Positions 53,647 through 63,076 of a DNA stretch of 64,000 nucleotides are shown one piece after another (within the stretch, counting starts at the first letter, position 1; the number at the start of each line of letters is the position of its first letter). The translations under genes and the position numbers were made by a program. This DNA comes from an uncultured Bacteroides sp. Lineage in GTDB: Bacteria; Bacteroidota; Bacteroidia; Bacteroidales; Bacteroidaceae. The notes under the pieces were generated by a model that had not been told where the DNA came from, did no database searches, and worked only from the letters and a program-made list of their open reading frames with translations. Where the stretch lies: assembly GCF_910585845.1 (NCBI RefSeq), contig NZ_CAJUHF010000007.1, positions 40,548 through 104,547 on the forward strand, read 5' to 3'.

Positions 53647-55197
53647 TCAACTGTTCAGTGTGATGAGCGGGATAATCATCTCCTCCATCGAGATGCCCCC
53701 ATGCTGGAAGGTATCCGTGTAGTAGCCGGTATAGTGGTTATAATTGTTCGGATAGGCGAAGAAGTCCCGTCCGGTGGCGAAGATGTAGCGCGTGCTTACG
53801 TTGGGTGAAGGCAGATGGGCATCTGCGGGGCGGGCTATCTCGAACACCTGTTTGGAATTGTAGGTCATGTTGCGTGATAGCTTGTAGCGCAGGTTGGCGT
53901 TGATTTCCTTGCCGTTGCTCTGCACCTTGACCGGATTATTCACGCGGATGCTACCGTGGTCCGTCGTGATGACGACGTGTTGCCGGCTGTTGGCGAGGGC
54001 TTTCAGCAGCTCTTTCAGCGGTGAGTGCTTGAACCACGAGAGGGTGATGCTGCGATAAGCCGCTTCGGTGGAGGCAAGTTCGCGTATCATCTTGCTTTCC
54101 GTGCGGCTGTGGCTCAACATGTCTATGAAGTTGAACACGGCGACGTTGAGGCTGTTCTGCATCAGCGAAGGCAGTTGCGACAACAGGCGTTCGGCACCTG
54201 CGGCATCGTTTATCTTGTGGTAAGAGAAGGTATCGTTGCGCCGGAAACGCTCGATGATGGTGCGTATCAGCGGGGCTTCGTTCACGTTCTTGCTCTCTTC
54301 GTCGTCTTCATCTACCCATAGGTCGGGGAAAAGGTGTGCGATCTGGTCGGGCATCAGACCGGAGAAGATGGTGTTTCGTGCATACTGCGTGGCAGTGGGC
54401 AGGATGCTGAAGTAGAGTTGTTCGTCGAGGTTGAACAGGCCCGACAATTCGTTGGCGAGGACGCGCCATTGGTCGTACCGGAAGTTGTCGAGTACGATGA
54501 AGAACACCTTCTCCCCTTTGTCCAGCAAGGGGAAGAGGACGCGCTTGAAGATATCCGGGCTCATGAGCGGGCGGCTGTCAGCCTCTTTGCCGGATATCCA
54601 GCCTACGTAATGCTTCTTGATGAATTTGGCAAAGGCGGCGTTCGCTTCGGCCTTCTGCATGGCAAGCATCTCGTTCATGGGGCTGTCCGTAGCTTCCAGT
54701 TCCAGTTCCCAGTAGACAAGCCGCCGGTATAGTTCCATCCAGTCAGCGGCAGTCAGCGAATCATTGATTTGCATGCCTATCTTGTTGAAATTCTGTTGGT
54801 AACCGGTCTGTGCGGCTTCGCTGACGATGTCTCTGCGGTGCAGGTTCTTCTTTAGCGACAGCAATATCTGGTTGGGGTTGACGGGCTTGATCAGGTAGTC
54901 GGCTATTTTCTGCCCGATGGCCATGTCCATGATGTTTTCTTCCTCGCTCTTGGTAATCATGACAACGGGCACGGTAGGACGTATCTCCTTGATCAGCGCC
55001 AACGTTTGTAGTCCGCTTAGGCCGGGCATATTCTCATCCAGAAAGATAAGGTCGTAGGAAGAGGCATGGCAGCGGTCTATCGCGTCTTGTCCGTTGGTCA
55101 CGGTGTCCACTTCGTAACCTTTGTTTTCGAGAAACAGGATGTGAGGCCTCAGCATGCTGATTTCATCATCCACCCAGAGTAATTTATCTTTCTTCAT
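53647..55197 (-). CDS. porX: PorX-like response regulator with PglZ/alkaline phosphatase-like domain
   Basis: A 516-residue protein with an N-terminal receiver domain (phospho-acceptor Asp54 in LIFLDENMPG, Lys in YLIKPVNP) joined to a PglZ-type phosphoesterase domain. Active-site segments of that domain are VLDNFRYD, TATQYARNTIF near residue 267 and TTDHGSIRV. The architecture is that of PorX, which together with PorY controls type IX secretion in Porphyromonas. Its direct neighbour is a PorW/SprE-like gene. No type IX structural gene is in this window, so the function of the pair here may differ. Confidence 0.93.
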   Translation of the reverse strand: MKKDKLLWVDDEISMLRPHILFLENKGYEVDTVTNGQDAIDRCHASSYDLIFLDENMPGLSGLQTLALIKEIRPTVPVVMITKSEEENIMDMAIGQKIADYLIKPVNPNQILLSLKKNLHRRDIVSEAAQTGYQQNFNKIGMQINDSLTAADWMELYRRLVYWELELEATDSPMNEMLAMQKAEANAAFAKFIKKHYVGWISGKEADSRPLMSPDIFKRVLFPLLDKGEKVFFIVLDNFRYDQWRVLANELSGLFNLDEQLYFSILPTATQYARNTIFSGLMPDQIAHLFPDLWVDEDDEESKNVNEAPLIRTIIERFRRNDTFSYHKINDAAGAERLLSQLPSLMQNSLNVAVFNFIDMLSHSRTESKMIRELASTEAAYRSITLSWFKHSPLKELLKALANSRQHVVITTDHGSIRVNNPVKVQSNGKEINANLRYKLSRNMTYNSKQVFEIARPADAHLPSPNVSTRYIFATGRDFFAYPNNYNHYTGYYTDTFQHGGISMEEMIIPLITLNS

Positions 55198-55267
55198 GTT
55201 ATGTATAGTTACAAATTACGAGTTTTGAGCTACAAGTTATTAAGTTACTCGCGACTCTCTCGCTATT

Positions 55268-58200
55268 TCACTCCTCAAAGATAACGCTATTTTCCGGCTC
55301 CTCCTCTTCTGCAGGCCGATTTTCTTCTTTCCGGCGTTTCTCTTCTTCGGTGGGCAGGTTCAGCAGGGGTTCATCCAGTGTGTACCCTTTCAGTTCAGGC
55401 TCAGGGATAGAAGAGAAATGCGTGCGGTAGAAGGTATCATAGTCGTCGAAGCTGTATAGCTTGATGAGTTGTTCGTAGTTGGCTTCCGAGATGAGCAGGG
55501 CACGCATGCCGCTCAGCCGTTCGGCCATTTCGGGGGCGGCATAGAGCCTGCGGAAATATTGCAAGGCTTCGTCGTAGTTGCTGAACGGCTTCACGTGCAG
55601 CATGCCGATACCCCGTTCGTGGGCAAAGGCAAGGTCGAAGTTCTTCACCAAGAAGGTGGCGAAGTTGTAGCGTGCCACTTCAAACAGAAGCATGTTCTCG
55701 TTCACCTTTCCCTCTTCGTAGGCAAGGATGAAGAGGAAGGGCACCTCGCGTTCGGCACTGAACGCACTGTCGGGAGGAAGCGTGCCGGCATGCTCCAGGC
55801 TGTCGCCGGACAAACTGCCGACATCGGAGAGTGCACTGTTCCGCCTCTGCCAGATGGAGCCGAATGTATGGCTGTCTCGAGCCAGCAAACGTCCCTCCTG
55901 CACCCCTTTCAGAATATGGGCGGCAAGGTCGGTAATCTCGTTTTGCGGATATTGCTGCACAAGCTGTTTGAGGGTCGAGAGGAACTGTCCGGTTTCTCCT
56001 GCCTGTAGCCGCGTGACGGCATCGAGGAACATGAACTTCGGACGATGCTGCCCTAACGGATAGACCTCGGCGGAGCGGTGGGCGGCAGCGCGTACAGTGG
56101 TGGTGTCCCCCTCCACAAACGAACGGTAAGCATGCGCATAGAGCGAATCTTCCCGATGTTTGCCGTGTACGGCATTCTCCGCAAAGTCCGGGTCGGCAAG
56201 GGTCTTGGCATAACGGCTGTCGGGGAAGCGGGCGATGAGTTCCGACTTGCACGTTGCCGCCTTTTGCAGTGCCCTCTCCGCAACCTGCTGCGCAGAGAGG
56301 AGGCTGTCGGTACTGTTGTGACTGCCGGAAACGCGGTCGCTGCCGGCATAATGCGCTATTGCCGATTCGGTCAGGAAGAGTTGATAGTAAACCTCATCCA
56401 GCTGCCCGAATGTCGGGAACTGCTGTACCAACCGTTCAAACGCCGCTTCCGCCTTCCGGAAGTCCTGCATCTGGTCTTTGAATACTATGCCGGCGCCGTA
56501 TAAGGCTTCCGACAACTGTGCGTTGGAAGCCTGCATAGCCTCTTCTGTCAACGGGATTTGTGCCAGATAATATTCGGGACGATGCGTATCCTTGTCGGGG
56601 CTGTCGGTGCCGGTCGCCTCCTTGCCGCCGTTTTCCGTTTTCCCCTTCCCGCTTTCTGTGGGAGAGGAGGGACGGGCTCCTGCTTCTTCTCCATGCCGGA
56701 CAGAGTCTGCCGGTGCGGTCTGTTCCTGTTCGTTGTAGTCTATCTCTTCAAAATCGTCCAGTGCGACGACCGTCTTGTTTCGCCGCCTCCAGTTGTCTTC
56801 CAGTTTCCGTCGTCCCCATAGACGTTGGAATTCCGCTTTGCCCTGTTCCACCAGTTGCGGGTTGTAGAAGTACCAGGCTTGCTTTCCTCCCAAGGCGGGC
56901 TGTAGGGTTTGGTGAGCGTTGCTTTGCCCCGGCCGGGTCGTGGCGGACGAAACGACGGACTGGTCGTTTGCCGTCTCCAACATCTGCATACGCCTCTCTT
57001 CCCGTTCGGCTTCTTGGGCGGCTTTGCGTTCCTTCTCCTCTTGGGCAATGACCTGCGCGATGATTCCCTCGACGACCGCCATCCGCTCTTCCTCCGTCAT
57101 TCCGGCAAGATGCTGCAAACTGTCTTGCAACTGTATGGCAGTGACGTGCGGCACCAGTTCATCCAATATCTTCGAGCGGTCGTTGGCGGTTTCATACTCC
57201 GGATGCACCTTGTCCATCAGTCCGATGGCTTCGGTATATGCCTTCTGCGCTTCGGCATAGCGCGTCTGCTGCCAGTACAGGTTTCCTAAGGTGAGTTGCA
57301 GCAGCCCCTTCTCCACACCGTTCCGCTTGCTCATTTCCGTGCCCTTCCGGTAGGCGGCGATGGCCTGCAAGGTATCTTTCTGAGCCAGATAGACATTGCC
57401 CAGTGCATAGTATATCTGGTCCAGGAACTCCTCATTCCTTTCGTCGCGGCTGAGGCGCAACAACTTTCCGGTGATGGAGCGCCCGTTTCCGGCAGGCATG
57501 ACCTCCGTTTGCCGTATACGGGCACTGAGAGCCAACTCATAGGGCGGGTTGAGGCGGATGACTTTGCCGTAAGCCTGGAAAGCCTGTCCCGGTTGTTGCA
57601 ATAGCTGGTAGGTCTGTCCGAGGAGGTAGTAACAGCGCGCTTTCTGCCTTTTGTCCTTTTCGTTCCTTGCCGTCTTCTCCAGATGCGGCACCGCCTCCCT
57701 GTACCGCTTGCCGGCCAGCAGGAAGTTTCCCGCAGCCGAGGCATACGGAGCGGCGAGCGACAAGGGGAGGCTGTCGTTGTTTGCCCGGTTCAGGGCATCT
57801 TCCGCATCATACTGCCAGCCCAGTGCGGAGTAGCAGCGTGCCAGCCAGATGAGTGCTTCGGAAGTGATGGTGACTTGTCCGCTGTAGAGGCGGGCAATGT
57901 AGGAGAATGTCGATGCGGCTTCCTGAAACTCCCCTTTCTGATATTGCGCCTTACCCATCAGCATCCATGCGCGGTGCAGGAAAGGATTGAACTCGCGGCG
58001 TGCCAGCCATTTCTTGTATTCATCCGTGTAGGTCCGTCCGGGGCGGCGTGCGGGACGGCGCTTGATGGAATGCTGCCGGATGGCCTTTTGTGCCTTCTCG
58101 ATGGCGCGGTCGAAGTCGGAGGCGCCGATGCCGGCGGTCGTCGGGTTGCCTATGGGATAGAGGGGAAGCAGCTCCATGTAATTATCCTTGTTCCCTTGCT

Positions 58201-58372
58201 GTTGCGCCGCGAGACCTGCCTTGTAGGCTTCGTGGCCGTTGAAGTAGACGTTATAGCGGGTGGTCAGGGCATGATAGAAACGGGTACCGGCGGTGTTCTT
58301 GCGGGTGGAACATCCGGTAACGAGCATCAGGAGTAACAGGATGCCGATGGGGTAGGTTGCTTTACGTTTCAA
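55268..58372 (-). CDS. porW: PorW/SprE-like TPR lipoprotein
   Basis: A 1034-residue lipoprotein with signal peptide and lipobox LVTGC (Cys21), and many helical TPR-like repeats. The start (STRKNTAGTRFYHALTTRYN and then VYFNGHEAYKAGL) is characteristic of the SprE/PorW family, which in gliding or secreting Bacteroidetes supports the type IX machine. Charged coiled-coil linker rich in Glu and Ala near residues 430-470, with a long low-complexity region near 540-600 (TAPADSVRHGEEAGARPSSP). Starts 16 bp after the end of the metal permease gene; porX follows it. Confidence 0.88.
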   Translation of the reverse strand: MKRKATYPIGILLLLMLVTGCSTRKNTAGTRFYHALTTRYNVYFNGHEAYKAGLAAQQQGNKDNYMELLPLYPIGNPTTAGIGASDFDRAIEKAQKAIRQHSIKRRPARRPGRTYTDEYKKWLARREFNPFLHRAWMLMGKAQYQKGEFQEAASTFSYIARLYSGQVTITSEALIWLARCYSALGWQYDAEDALNRANNDSLPLSLAAPYASAAGNFLLAGKRYREAVPHLEKTARNEKDKRQKARCYYLLGQTYQLLQQPGQAFQAYGKVIRLNPPYELALSARIRQTEVMPAGNGRSITGKLLRLSRDERNEEFLDQIYYALGNVYLAQKDTLQAIAAYRKGTEMSKRNGVEKGLLQLTLGNLYWQQTRYAEAQKAYTEAIGLMDKVHPEYETANDRSKILDELVPHVTAIQLQDSLQHLAGMTEEERMAVVEGIIAQVIAQEEKERKAAQEAEREERRMQMLETANDQSVVSSATTRPGQSNAHQTLQPALGGKQAWYFYNPQLVEQGKAEFQRLWGRRKLEDNWRRRNKTVVALDDFEEIDYNEQEQTAPADSVRHGEEAGARPSSPTESGKGKTENGGKEATGTDSPDKDTHRPEYYLAQIPLTEEAMQASNAQLSEALYGAGIVFKDQMQDFRKAEAAFERLVQQFPTFGQLDEVYYQLFLTESAIAHYAGSDRVSGSHNSTDSLLSAQQVAERALQKAATCKSELIARFPDSRYAKTLADPDFAENAVHGKHREDSLYAHAYRSFVEGDTTTVRAAAHRSAEVYPLGQHRPKFMFLDAVTRLQAGETGQFLSTLKQLVQQYPQNEITDLAAHILKGVQEGRLLARDSHTFGSIWQRRNSALSDVGSLSGDSLEHAGTLPPDSAFSAEREVPFLFILAYEEGKVNENMLLFEVARYNFATFLVKNFDLAFAHERGIGMLHVKPFSNYDEALQYFRRLYAAPEMAERLSGMRALLISEANYEQLIKLYSFDDYDTFYRTHFSSIPEPELKGYTLDEPLLNLPTEEEKRRKEENRPAEEEEPENSVIFEE

Positions 58373-58388
58373 ACTATGCCAATGTTTT

Positions 58389-59216
58389 TTATGTATTCTG
58401 CATTTTTCGCTGTAAAGATAGATGAAAACTCTTTCCCAACTTGCATATCACATAAATTATGATGGAAAAGAATATGATGGCGGCTCCGGAGGGGACATTG
58501 AGGTAATAGGAGATCAGCAGTCCGCCCAGGCAACTGAGATAGCCGATGCCGATGGACAACCAGATAATCTGGTGGAAGCGGTGTGCGAAGAGGTTTGCTG
58601 TCATCTGAGGGATGGTGAGCAATGAGATGACCAGCACAATGCCCACCATGCGCAGGCAGGCGACGATGGTCAGTGCGATGAACATCATCAGCACATACTC
58701 GAACCGTTGCACCGGAATGCCCTGCGAACGGGCGAACTCCCTGTCGAAGGCGACGTAGATAATCGGGTGAAGATAGAGCGTAAAGAAGAGTGCGAGCAGC
58801 ACGGCAAGCCCTCCTAACAGGGCGATGTCGCCCATCGTGATGGTCAGCACATTGCCGAACAGGTAGGCCGAAAGGTCGGGAGCAAAGCCGGGCGAAAGGA
58901 AGGAGAACATGATGCCCAGCGCCATGCCCAGCGTCCAGAAGACGGCAATGGCGGAATCTTCGCGCATGTCCTTGCGCTTACTCAGCCACTCCACTCCGAA
59001 GGCGGAAAGCACGGCGAAGACACCCGCTGCCAGAATCGGCGAGATGCCCGCATAAAGTCCCAACCCGATGCCGCCGAAAGAGGCATGGGTCAGTCCTCCG
59101 CTGATGAACACCAGGCGCCTTGTTACAATGTATGTACCGATAATTCCGCAGACGATGCTTGCCAGCAGACTGCCTGCGAGGGCATGTTGAAAAAATGTAT
59201 ATTGCAGTATCTCCAT
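58389..59216 (-). CDS. Metal ABC transporter permease (ZnuB/MntB family)
   Basis: A 275-residue permease of the ABC-3 family for Zn, Mn or Fe uptake, with about eight TM segments. Typical segments are GIIGTYIVTRRLVFISGGLT near residue 24 (a Thr-Arg-Arg turn), SHASFG-like THASFGGIGLGLY, and the loop SQGIPVQRFEYVLM, likely the ATPase-coupling site. There is no ATPase or binding-protein gene next to it, so its partners must be elsewhere. The direction is the same as porW, 16 bp away. Confidence 0.9.
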   Translation of the reverse strand: MEILQYTFFQHALAGSLLASIVCGIIGTYIVTRRLVFISGGLTHASFGGIGLGLYAGISPILAAGVFAVLSAFGVEWLSKRKDMREDSAIAVFWTLGMALGIMFSFLSPGFAPDLSAYLFGNVLTITMGDIALLGGLAVLLALFFTLYLHPIIYVAFDREFARSQGIPVQRFEYVLMMFIALTIVACLRMVGIVLVISLLTIPQMTANLFAHRFHQIIWLSIGIGYLSCLGGLLISYYLNVPSGAAIIFFSIIIYVICKLGKSFHLSLQRKMQNT

Positions 59217-59373
59217 CTTGATTCAATTATAAAGCCTCTAATGAAACCCTGAAATTCAATCTATTCTCCGTCTCCTATTAATAAAGTATGAATAAAGAAT
59301 AATTGTCAATTACCGATGACCAACCGTCAACTCGTTCTCTATATGATAAGAAACAATTGTCAATTGTCAATTG
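59217..59373. repeat. Intergenic region with duplicated gene-end and CAATTGTCAATT repeats
   Basis: Contains CAATTGTCAATT-type units (59353-59377) and a degraded copy of the end of the adjacent gene: GTTCTCTATATGATAAGAAAC near 59333-59353 resembles GTTCTCCTATGATAAGGAAC near 59385-59404. A third, weaker copy lies near 59266-59290. Confidence 0.6.
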
Positions 59374-59793
59374 TCAATGCGTTCTCCGTTCTCCTATGAT
59401 AAGGAACACTTCATCCTTGATATTGTTTGGCAGTGCAATGCCGCGCAGTTGCAGGCTTCTCACCCATCCGGCCACATCGGTATCCTGCATCGTATAGAAT
59501 ACGTCCCTGAATTCATCCTCCTGCTCCGGGGTATACTCTTCGGGGGCGGTGCCGATGTATTTGTCCAGTTCTTCGTCGTCGTAATACTCTATTTGCTTGC
59601 TGACGGCGGCCAACAGGCTATCCCGCTCGCATGTTTCATGTTGTCCGCAACATTCCGCATCCACCTCCTTCACCTCGGGCATGGCATCCAGTTCGCCGCG
59701 TTCTATCTTCTTCTGCAAGCGGCGGTTGCGGATGTATCCGGCCAAGAGGGCAATGCAGGCAAGCACAATCAGGCTGATAACCAGTATCCACAT
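59374..59793 (-). CDS. Single-pass membrane protein with Cys-rich motif
   Basis: A 139-residue protein with one N-terminal TM segment (ILVISLIVLACIALLAGYI), a basic stretch (RNRRLQKKIE) facing the cytoplasm, and a cytoplasmic domain with the motif CCGQHETC followed by an acidic helix (YYDDEELDKYIG). Cys and His so close together suggest metal binding. It lies between aroA (22 bp upstream) and the metal permease gene. Function unknown. Confidence 0.8.
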   Translation of the reverse strand: MWILVISLIVLACIALLAGYIRNRRLQKKIERGELDAMPEVKEVDAECCGQHETCERDSLLAAVSKQIEYYDDEELDKYIGTAPEEYTPEQEDEFRDVFYTMQDTDVAGWVRSLQLRGIALPNNIKDEVFLIIGERRTH

Positions 59794-59815
59794 ATCTTTT
59801 CTCGGTGTTTATTGT

Positions 59816-61087
59816 TTATTCAATGGTCTCAATCTCAAATCCCGCCTGCTGCAAATCCTTCCAGTATCCCGGATAAGACTTGGACACCACTTGCGGGTCG
59901 GCAATCTGCAAGTCCGCCATCTGCAGGGCGGCAGGTGCAAAGGCCATTGCCATCCGGTGGTCTTCGTAGGTCGCTATCACAGGACTGGCATCCGGTTGGC
60001 AACGCTCGCCGTCCCACAGCAGTATGCTGTCCTCTTCCGACTTCACCACGTAGCCCAATTTGCGTAGCTCGGTGATAAGTGCCTGAATCCGGTCGGTCTC
60101 CTTGATTTTCAGGCTTTGCAGTCCGGTGAAGCGGAAAGGGATATCCATCAGGCAGCACGTGGTTACAAACGTTTGTGCCAGGTCGGGTATGTCGACCAGG
60201 TCTTCTTCCATGCGCGTGACGGGGGTGCCGCATTTGGATAATGCCACTCCACGGTCGGTGTACGTTGTCCGTACGCCCAGTTTGCCGAATAACTCGGCTC
60301 CCCGGCTGTCGCCCTGATAGCTGTGCGCAAAGAGACCTGTCAGTTCCACGGTCTGCACTGTGTTGTCTTTCCCGTTGGCTTTTCCGTTGGCGGCGGTGCC
60401 CTGGCTCAGGGCGACCATCTGATACCAGTAGGATGCGGCGCTCCAATCGCTTTCCACGGTGAAGGGGATGTCTTTATAGGCTCCCGGATGCACGGTGATG
60501 CAATCTTCGGCGCTCCATGCGGCGGTTGCACCGAACTCTGTCATCAGTTGCAGGGTCAGGTTGATGTAGGGGCGCGAGATGATTGTCCCCGTCAGTCTTA
60601 GATTCAGTCCGTTCTTCAGTACGGGACCTATCATCAGCAGGGCGGAGATGTATTGCGAACTGACGTTTCCTGCCAGGGTGATTTCCTTTCCTGCCAGTTC
60701 GGTGCCCGTGATGCGCAGCGGGGGGAAACCCTCCTTGCCGGCATACTCTATCTTCGCACCCAGTTCACGCAGGGCGTCCACAAGAATCCGTATGGGGCGT
60801 TGTTGCATCCGTTCGGTACCCGTGATGATGCGTGTGCCGGGCGTGGCGCTCAGGTAGGCGGTGAGGAAACGCATTGCGGTGCCTGCGGCGAGGATGTCGA
60901 TGTGTTCGGGTGCTCCGTCCAAGGCTTTGACCATGACACGGGTGTCGTCGCAGTCGCTCAGGTTGGCAGGCGTAATGCTTCCCTGTGCCAGTGCGTGTAG
61001 TATTAATGCCCGGTTGCTGATGCTTTTGGATGCCGGGAGCTGGATCGTGGTGTGTAAATTGGCAGGTGCCGAAAGTTTATAGCGCAT
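59816..61087 (-). CDS. aroA: 3-phosphoshikimate 1-carboxyvinyltransferase (EPSP synthase)
   Basis: Joins shikimate-3-phosphate and phosphoenolpyruvate in aromatic amino acid synthesis. 423 residues, slightly shorter than in E. coli. Segments: LPASKSISNRALILHALA near residue 17, AGTAMRFLTAYLSATPG near 67, SSQYISALLMIGPVL near 143, SDWSAASYWYQM near 194 and LKIKETDRIQALITEL near 328. A -7 box TACTTTTG (61138-61131 minus) precedes it. Confidence 0.97.
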   Translation of the reverse strand: MRYKLSAPANLHTTIQLPASKSISNRALILHALAQGSITPANLSDCDDTRVMVKALDGAPEHIDILAAGTAMRFLTAYLSATPGTRIITGTERMQQRPIRILVDALRELGAKIEYAGKEGFPPLRITGTELAGKEITLAGNVSSQYISALLMIGPVLKNGLNLRLTGTIISRPYINLTLQLMTEFGATAAWSAEDCITVHPGAYKDIPFTVESDWSAASYWYQMVALSQGTAANGKANGKDNTVQTVELTGLFAHSYQGDSRGAELFGKLGVRTTYTDRGVALSKCGTPVTRMEEDLVDIPDLAQTFVTTCCLMDIPFRFTGLQSLKIKETDRIQALITELRKLGYVVKSEEDSILLWDGERCQPDASPVIATYEDHRMAMAFAPAALQMADLQIADPQVVSKSYPGYWKDLQQAGFEIETIE

Positions 61088-61130
61088 AGTCGTATTCTTT
61101 CTTGGAATCTGATAGCTGGTTTACAGACAA

Positions 61131-61138
61131 CAAAAGTA
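61131..61138 (-). promoter_or_regulatory. -7 promoter box of aroA
   Basis: Minus-strand TACTTTTG matches the -7 consensus 44 bases before aroA; -33 weak. Confidence 0.4.
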
Positions 61139-61264
61139 CAACAAATATCCGAATAAAGAAACATCGGTGGTTGATTCTGACACGGCTTCTTCATTTACAG
61201 GAGTTATCACTTCGTTAGGAGTTAAAGCCAATAGTGTTGGCTTATGAAGTTACCCGTAGTTTAC

Positions 61265-61801
61265 TCAAGGCTTGAACACGGGGTAGCCGAATTTCCCGCG
61301 TTGCATGGTCAGTACTTTATGCTGCCCTATTCGGGTCTTGTTGTAGGTGCGCAGGGTGACGCTTTGTTTTTTCGTGCTGCCGTTGTCGAAGGCTATCGTG
61401 ATGTAATACTCTATTCGTTCGCCATCGGGTATGTAACGATGTCTTCCTACCCGTCGTGTCTTTTTGTGTTTTTCCTGGTATTTGTTCACGATGACCACTT
61501 CTTCTTGGTACGTGGAGGCAGGGTCGGCGAGCAGGAGGTTTCCCGAAAGAAACAGGGTGTAGCCGATGATGCCGGCACACACAAAGTGGCACAGGAGGTT
61601 GGCTGCCTTGTTGTCCGTAGTTGTCATCCAAGCCCATTTACGGTAACAGAAGACGGTCAGGGCAGCCGTGCATAGGGCTATTCCGGCGGGAATCCACCAC
61701 TTGACCAGTGTTCTTGTGTATATGCCGTAACTGATGCCACAGGCACAAAAGAACGCGATAAAAAGCAGGGCACGTATCAGTTTGCTGAAAAAGTTTCTCA
61801 T
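61265..61801 (-). CDS. Membrane protein of unknown function
   Basis: A 178-residue protein with three TM segments in the first 110 residues (ALLFIAFFCACGISYGIY, PAGIALCTAALTVFC, LLCHFVCAGIIGYTLFL). A soluble C-terminal domain follows with VVIVNKYQEKHKKTRRVGRH and a beta-rich end (KQSVTLRTYNKTRIGQHKVL). It has one clear promoter, found in a near-identical copy ahead of the next gene. I recognise no function. Confidence 0.75.
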   Translation of the reverse strand: MRNFFSKLIRALLFIAFFCACGISYGIYTRTLVKWWIPAGIALCTAALTVFCYRKWAWMTTTDNKAANLLCHFVCAGIIGYTLFLSGNLLLADPASTYQEEVVIVNKYQEKHKKTRRVGRHRYIPDGERIEYYITIAFDNGSTKKQSVTLRTYNKTRIGQHKVLTMQRGKFGYPVFKP

Positions 61802-61852
61802 GATGTATTTTGCTTTTGGTTTTGTTTCTTATCGATGTTTTTTGGGGCATGC

Positions 61853-61923
61853 GTTATGCCAATGTGGGTACAAAGATAATGCGCCTTCCCTGCGCTGCAA
61901 AAATAAACAGGCTTATTTTTGGT
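61853..61923 (-). promoter_or_regulatory. Duplicated promoter segment, copy 1
   Basis: Minus-strand TTTG (61901-61898), 19-base spacer, TATCTTTG (61878-61871), matching the consensus; it drives the membrane protein gene that starts at 61801. The whole 70-bp segment is about 85% identical to 63178-63246. Confidence 0.75.
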
Positions 61924-62104
61924 TCATCCGGCATATTGGGTGATGGTGCACTTTTTATTCGTTTTATCATTCTTCCAAATTGTCGGATTGTCCCGGGCTT
62001 TGTGTCCGATTCCCGTGGGGTTTTCCGGACAAATGCGGGGCAACGTTCCGGCAAACCCCAGGGGATACGGACGCAAATGCGGCGGCTTTTTATCCGTACT
62101 CCGG
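61924..62104. other. Short intergenic region
   Basis: Between the promoter segment and the end of the DUF4373 gene. No feature seen. Confidence 0.4.
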
Positions 62105-63076
62105 CTACTTGTGTTGCAAGCGGGCGTTCCACAGGGAGTGGTCGTCAGGCCGTGGAGGGGAGTTGTCGAGGATGGGGCGGCCGTTGTATATGCGGCGTCC
62201 TCCCGGCTGCAGCTCGTGGCGGCAGGAGGTGGCGGACGGGACGTTCCGGTCGTTCACGGCATTTTCTTCTTTTTCTTCTTCTTCTTTTTCTGTAGAAGAA
62301 ATATTTTTTCTTTCTTTCTCTTTTTCTTTTTTTATATATATGGGCGTGTTTGTGTTGCTTGTTTCAAGGAAATTGCAATCAAACACTTGTTTATCAGTAT
62401 GTTCAGGCTGTTTTTGTGACGTTTCTCTTACTTGTTTTCCACTGTTTTTCGCTTGTTTTCCGTCAAAAAACGCTTGTTTTTCGTCATTTTTCGTTCGTTT
62501 TTTGCCATTTTCTGCTTGTTTTCCGCTGTTTTTTGATGGATTTTCATCGTTTTTCACTGAATTCTCGTCATTTTTCAGCGGATTTTCGTCGGAAACGGAT
62601 GGATTTTCGCTGTTTTTTGTTCGTTTTCTGCTGTTTTTTGCTTCGGTTTTGCTGTTTTTTGCTTCAGAACTATCATCAGAAATGATAAAATCAAAGTTGT
62701 TTTTTGCTTTGGTTTTGCTGTTCTTCCGGTTTGTTTTGTTTCCTCTCTGCGGCTTGGCGGGAGTGTTTCCGCAGGTCGCTTCTTCGTCGATTGTCCCTCC
62801 TTCGCATACCAGTTTCAGGGGGATGATGTATCCTTTTTCAATCTCGAACAGGCCGGATTCCAGCACCACTTGTTTCATCAGTCTGTAGGTGTAATACCTG
62901 GTTGCAAAAGGCTTCAAGTTTTCCAGTCGGCAACACTTTTGGGGGAAGTAGGACAGCTTTTCGCGGATATACCAGTACAATCCGTAGCCTTTGCCGTGCA
63001 GCTTTTCTTCCAATGCATGTATTCGCTGGTCGAACGAAGCCGCGATGGGATGTGTGAAATAGAAGTTTGTCGTCAT
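62105..63076 (-). CDS. DUF4373-like protein with long low-complexity linker
   Basis: A 323-residue protein. Residues 1-95 (FYFTHPIAASFDQRIHALEE and GYGLYWYIREKLSYFP) match the Lin1244/Lin1753-type domain (DUF4373), found in phage replication-associated and Bacteroides proteins. Residues about 125-230 are a low-complexity linker of Asn, Lys, Glu and Ser with near-repeats such as KNDENPSKNSGKQAENGK, and the rest is polar with a KEKEKERKN stretch. The T/C-rich look of the plus strand in 62400-62700 comes from this linker. Start supported by an AAAGGAG site. Probably DNA-associated and possibly of mobile origin, but this is only inference. Confidence 0.75.
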   Translation of the reverse strand: MTTNFYFTHPIAASFDQRIHALEEKLHGKGYGLYWYIREKLSYFPQKCCRLENLKPFATRYYTYRLMKQVVLESGLFEIEKGYIIPLKLVCEGGTIDEEATCGNTPAKPQRGNKTNRKNSKTKAKNNFDFIISDDSSEAKNSKTEAKNSRKRTKNSENPSVSDENPLKNDENSVKNDENPSKNSGKQAENGKKRTKNDEKQAFFDGKQAKNSGKQVRETSQKQPEHTDKQVFDCNFLETSNTNTPIYIKKEKEKERKNISSTEKEEEEKEENAVNDRNVPSATSCRHELQPGGRRIYNGRPILDNSPPRPDDHSLWNARLQHK

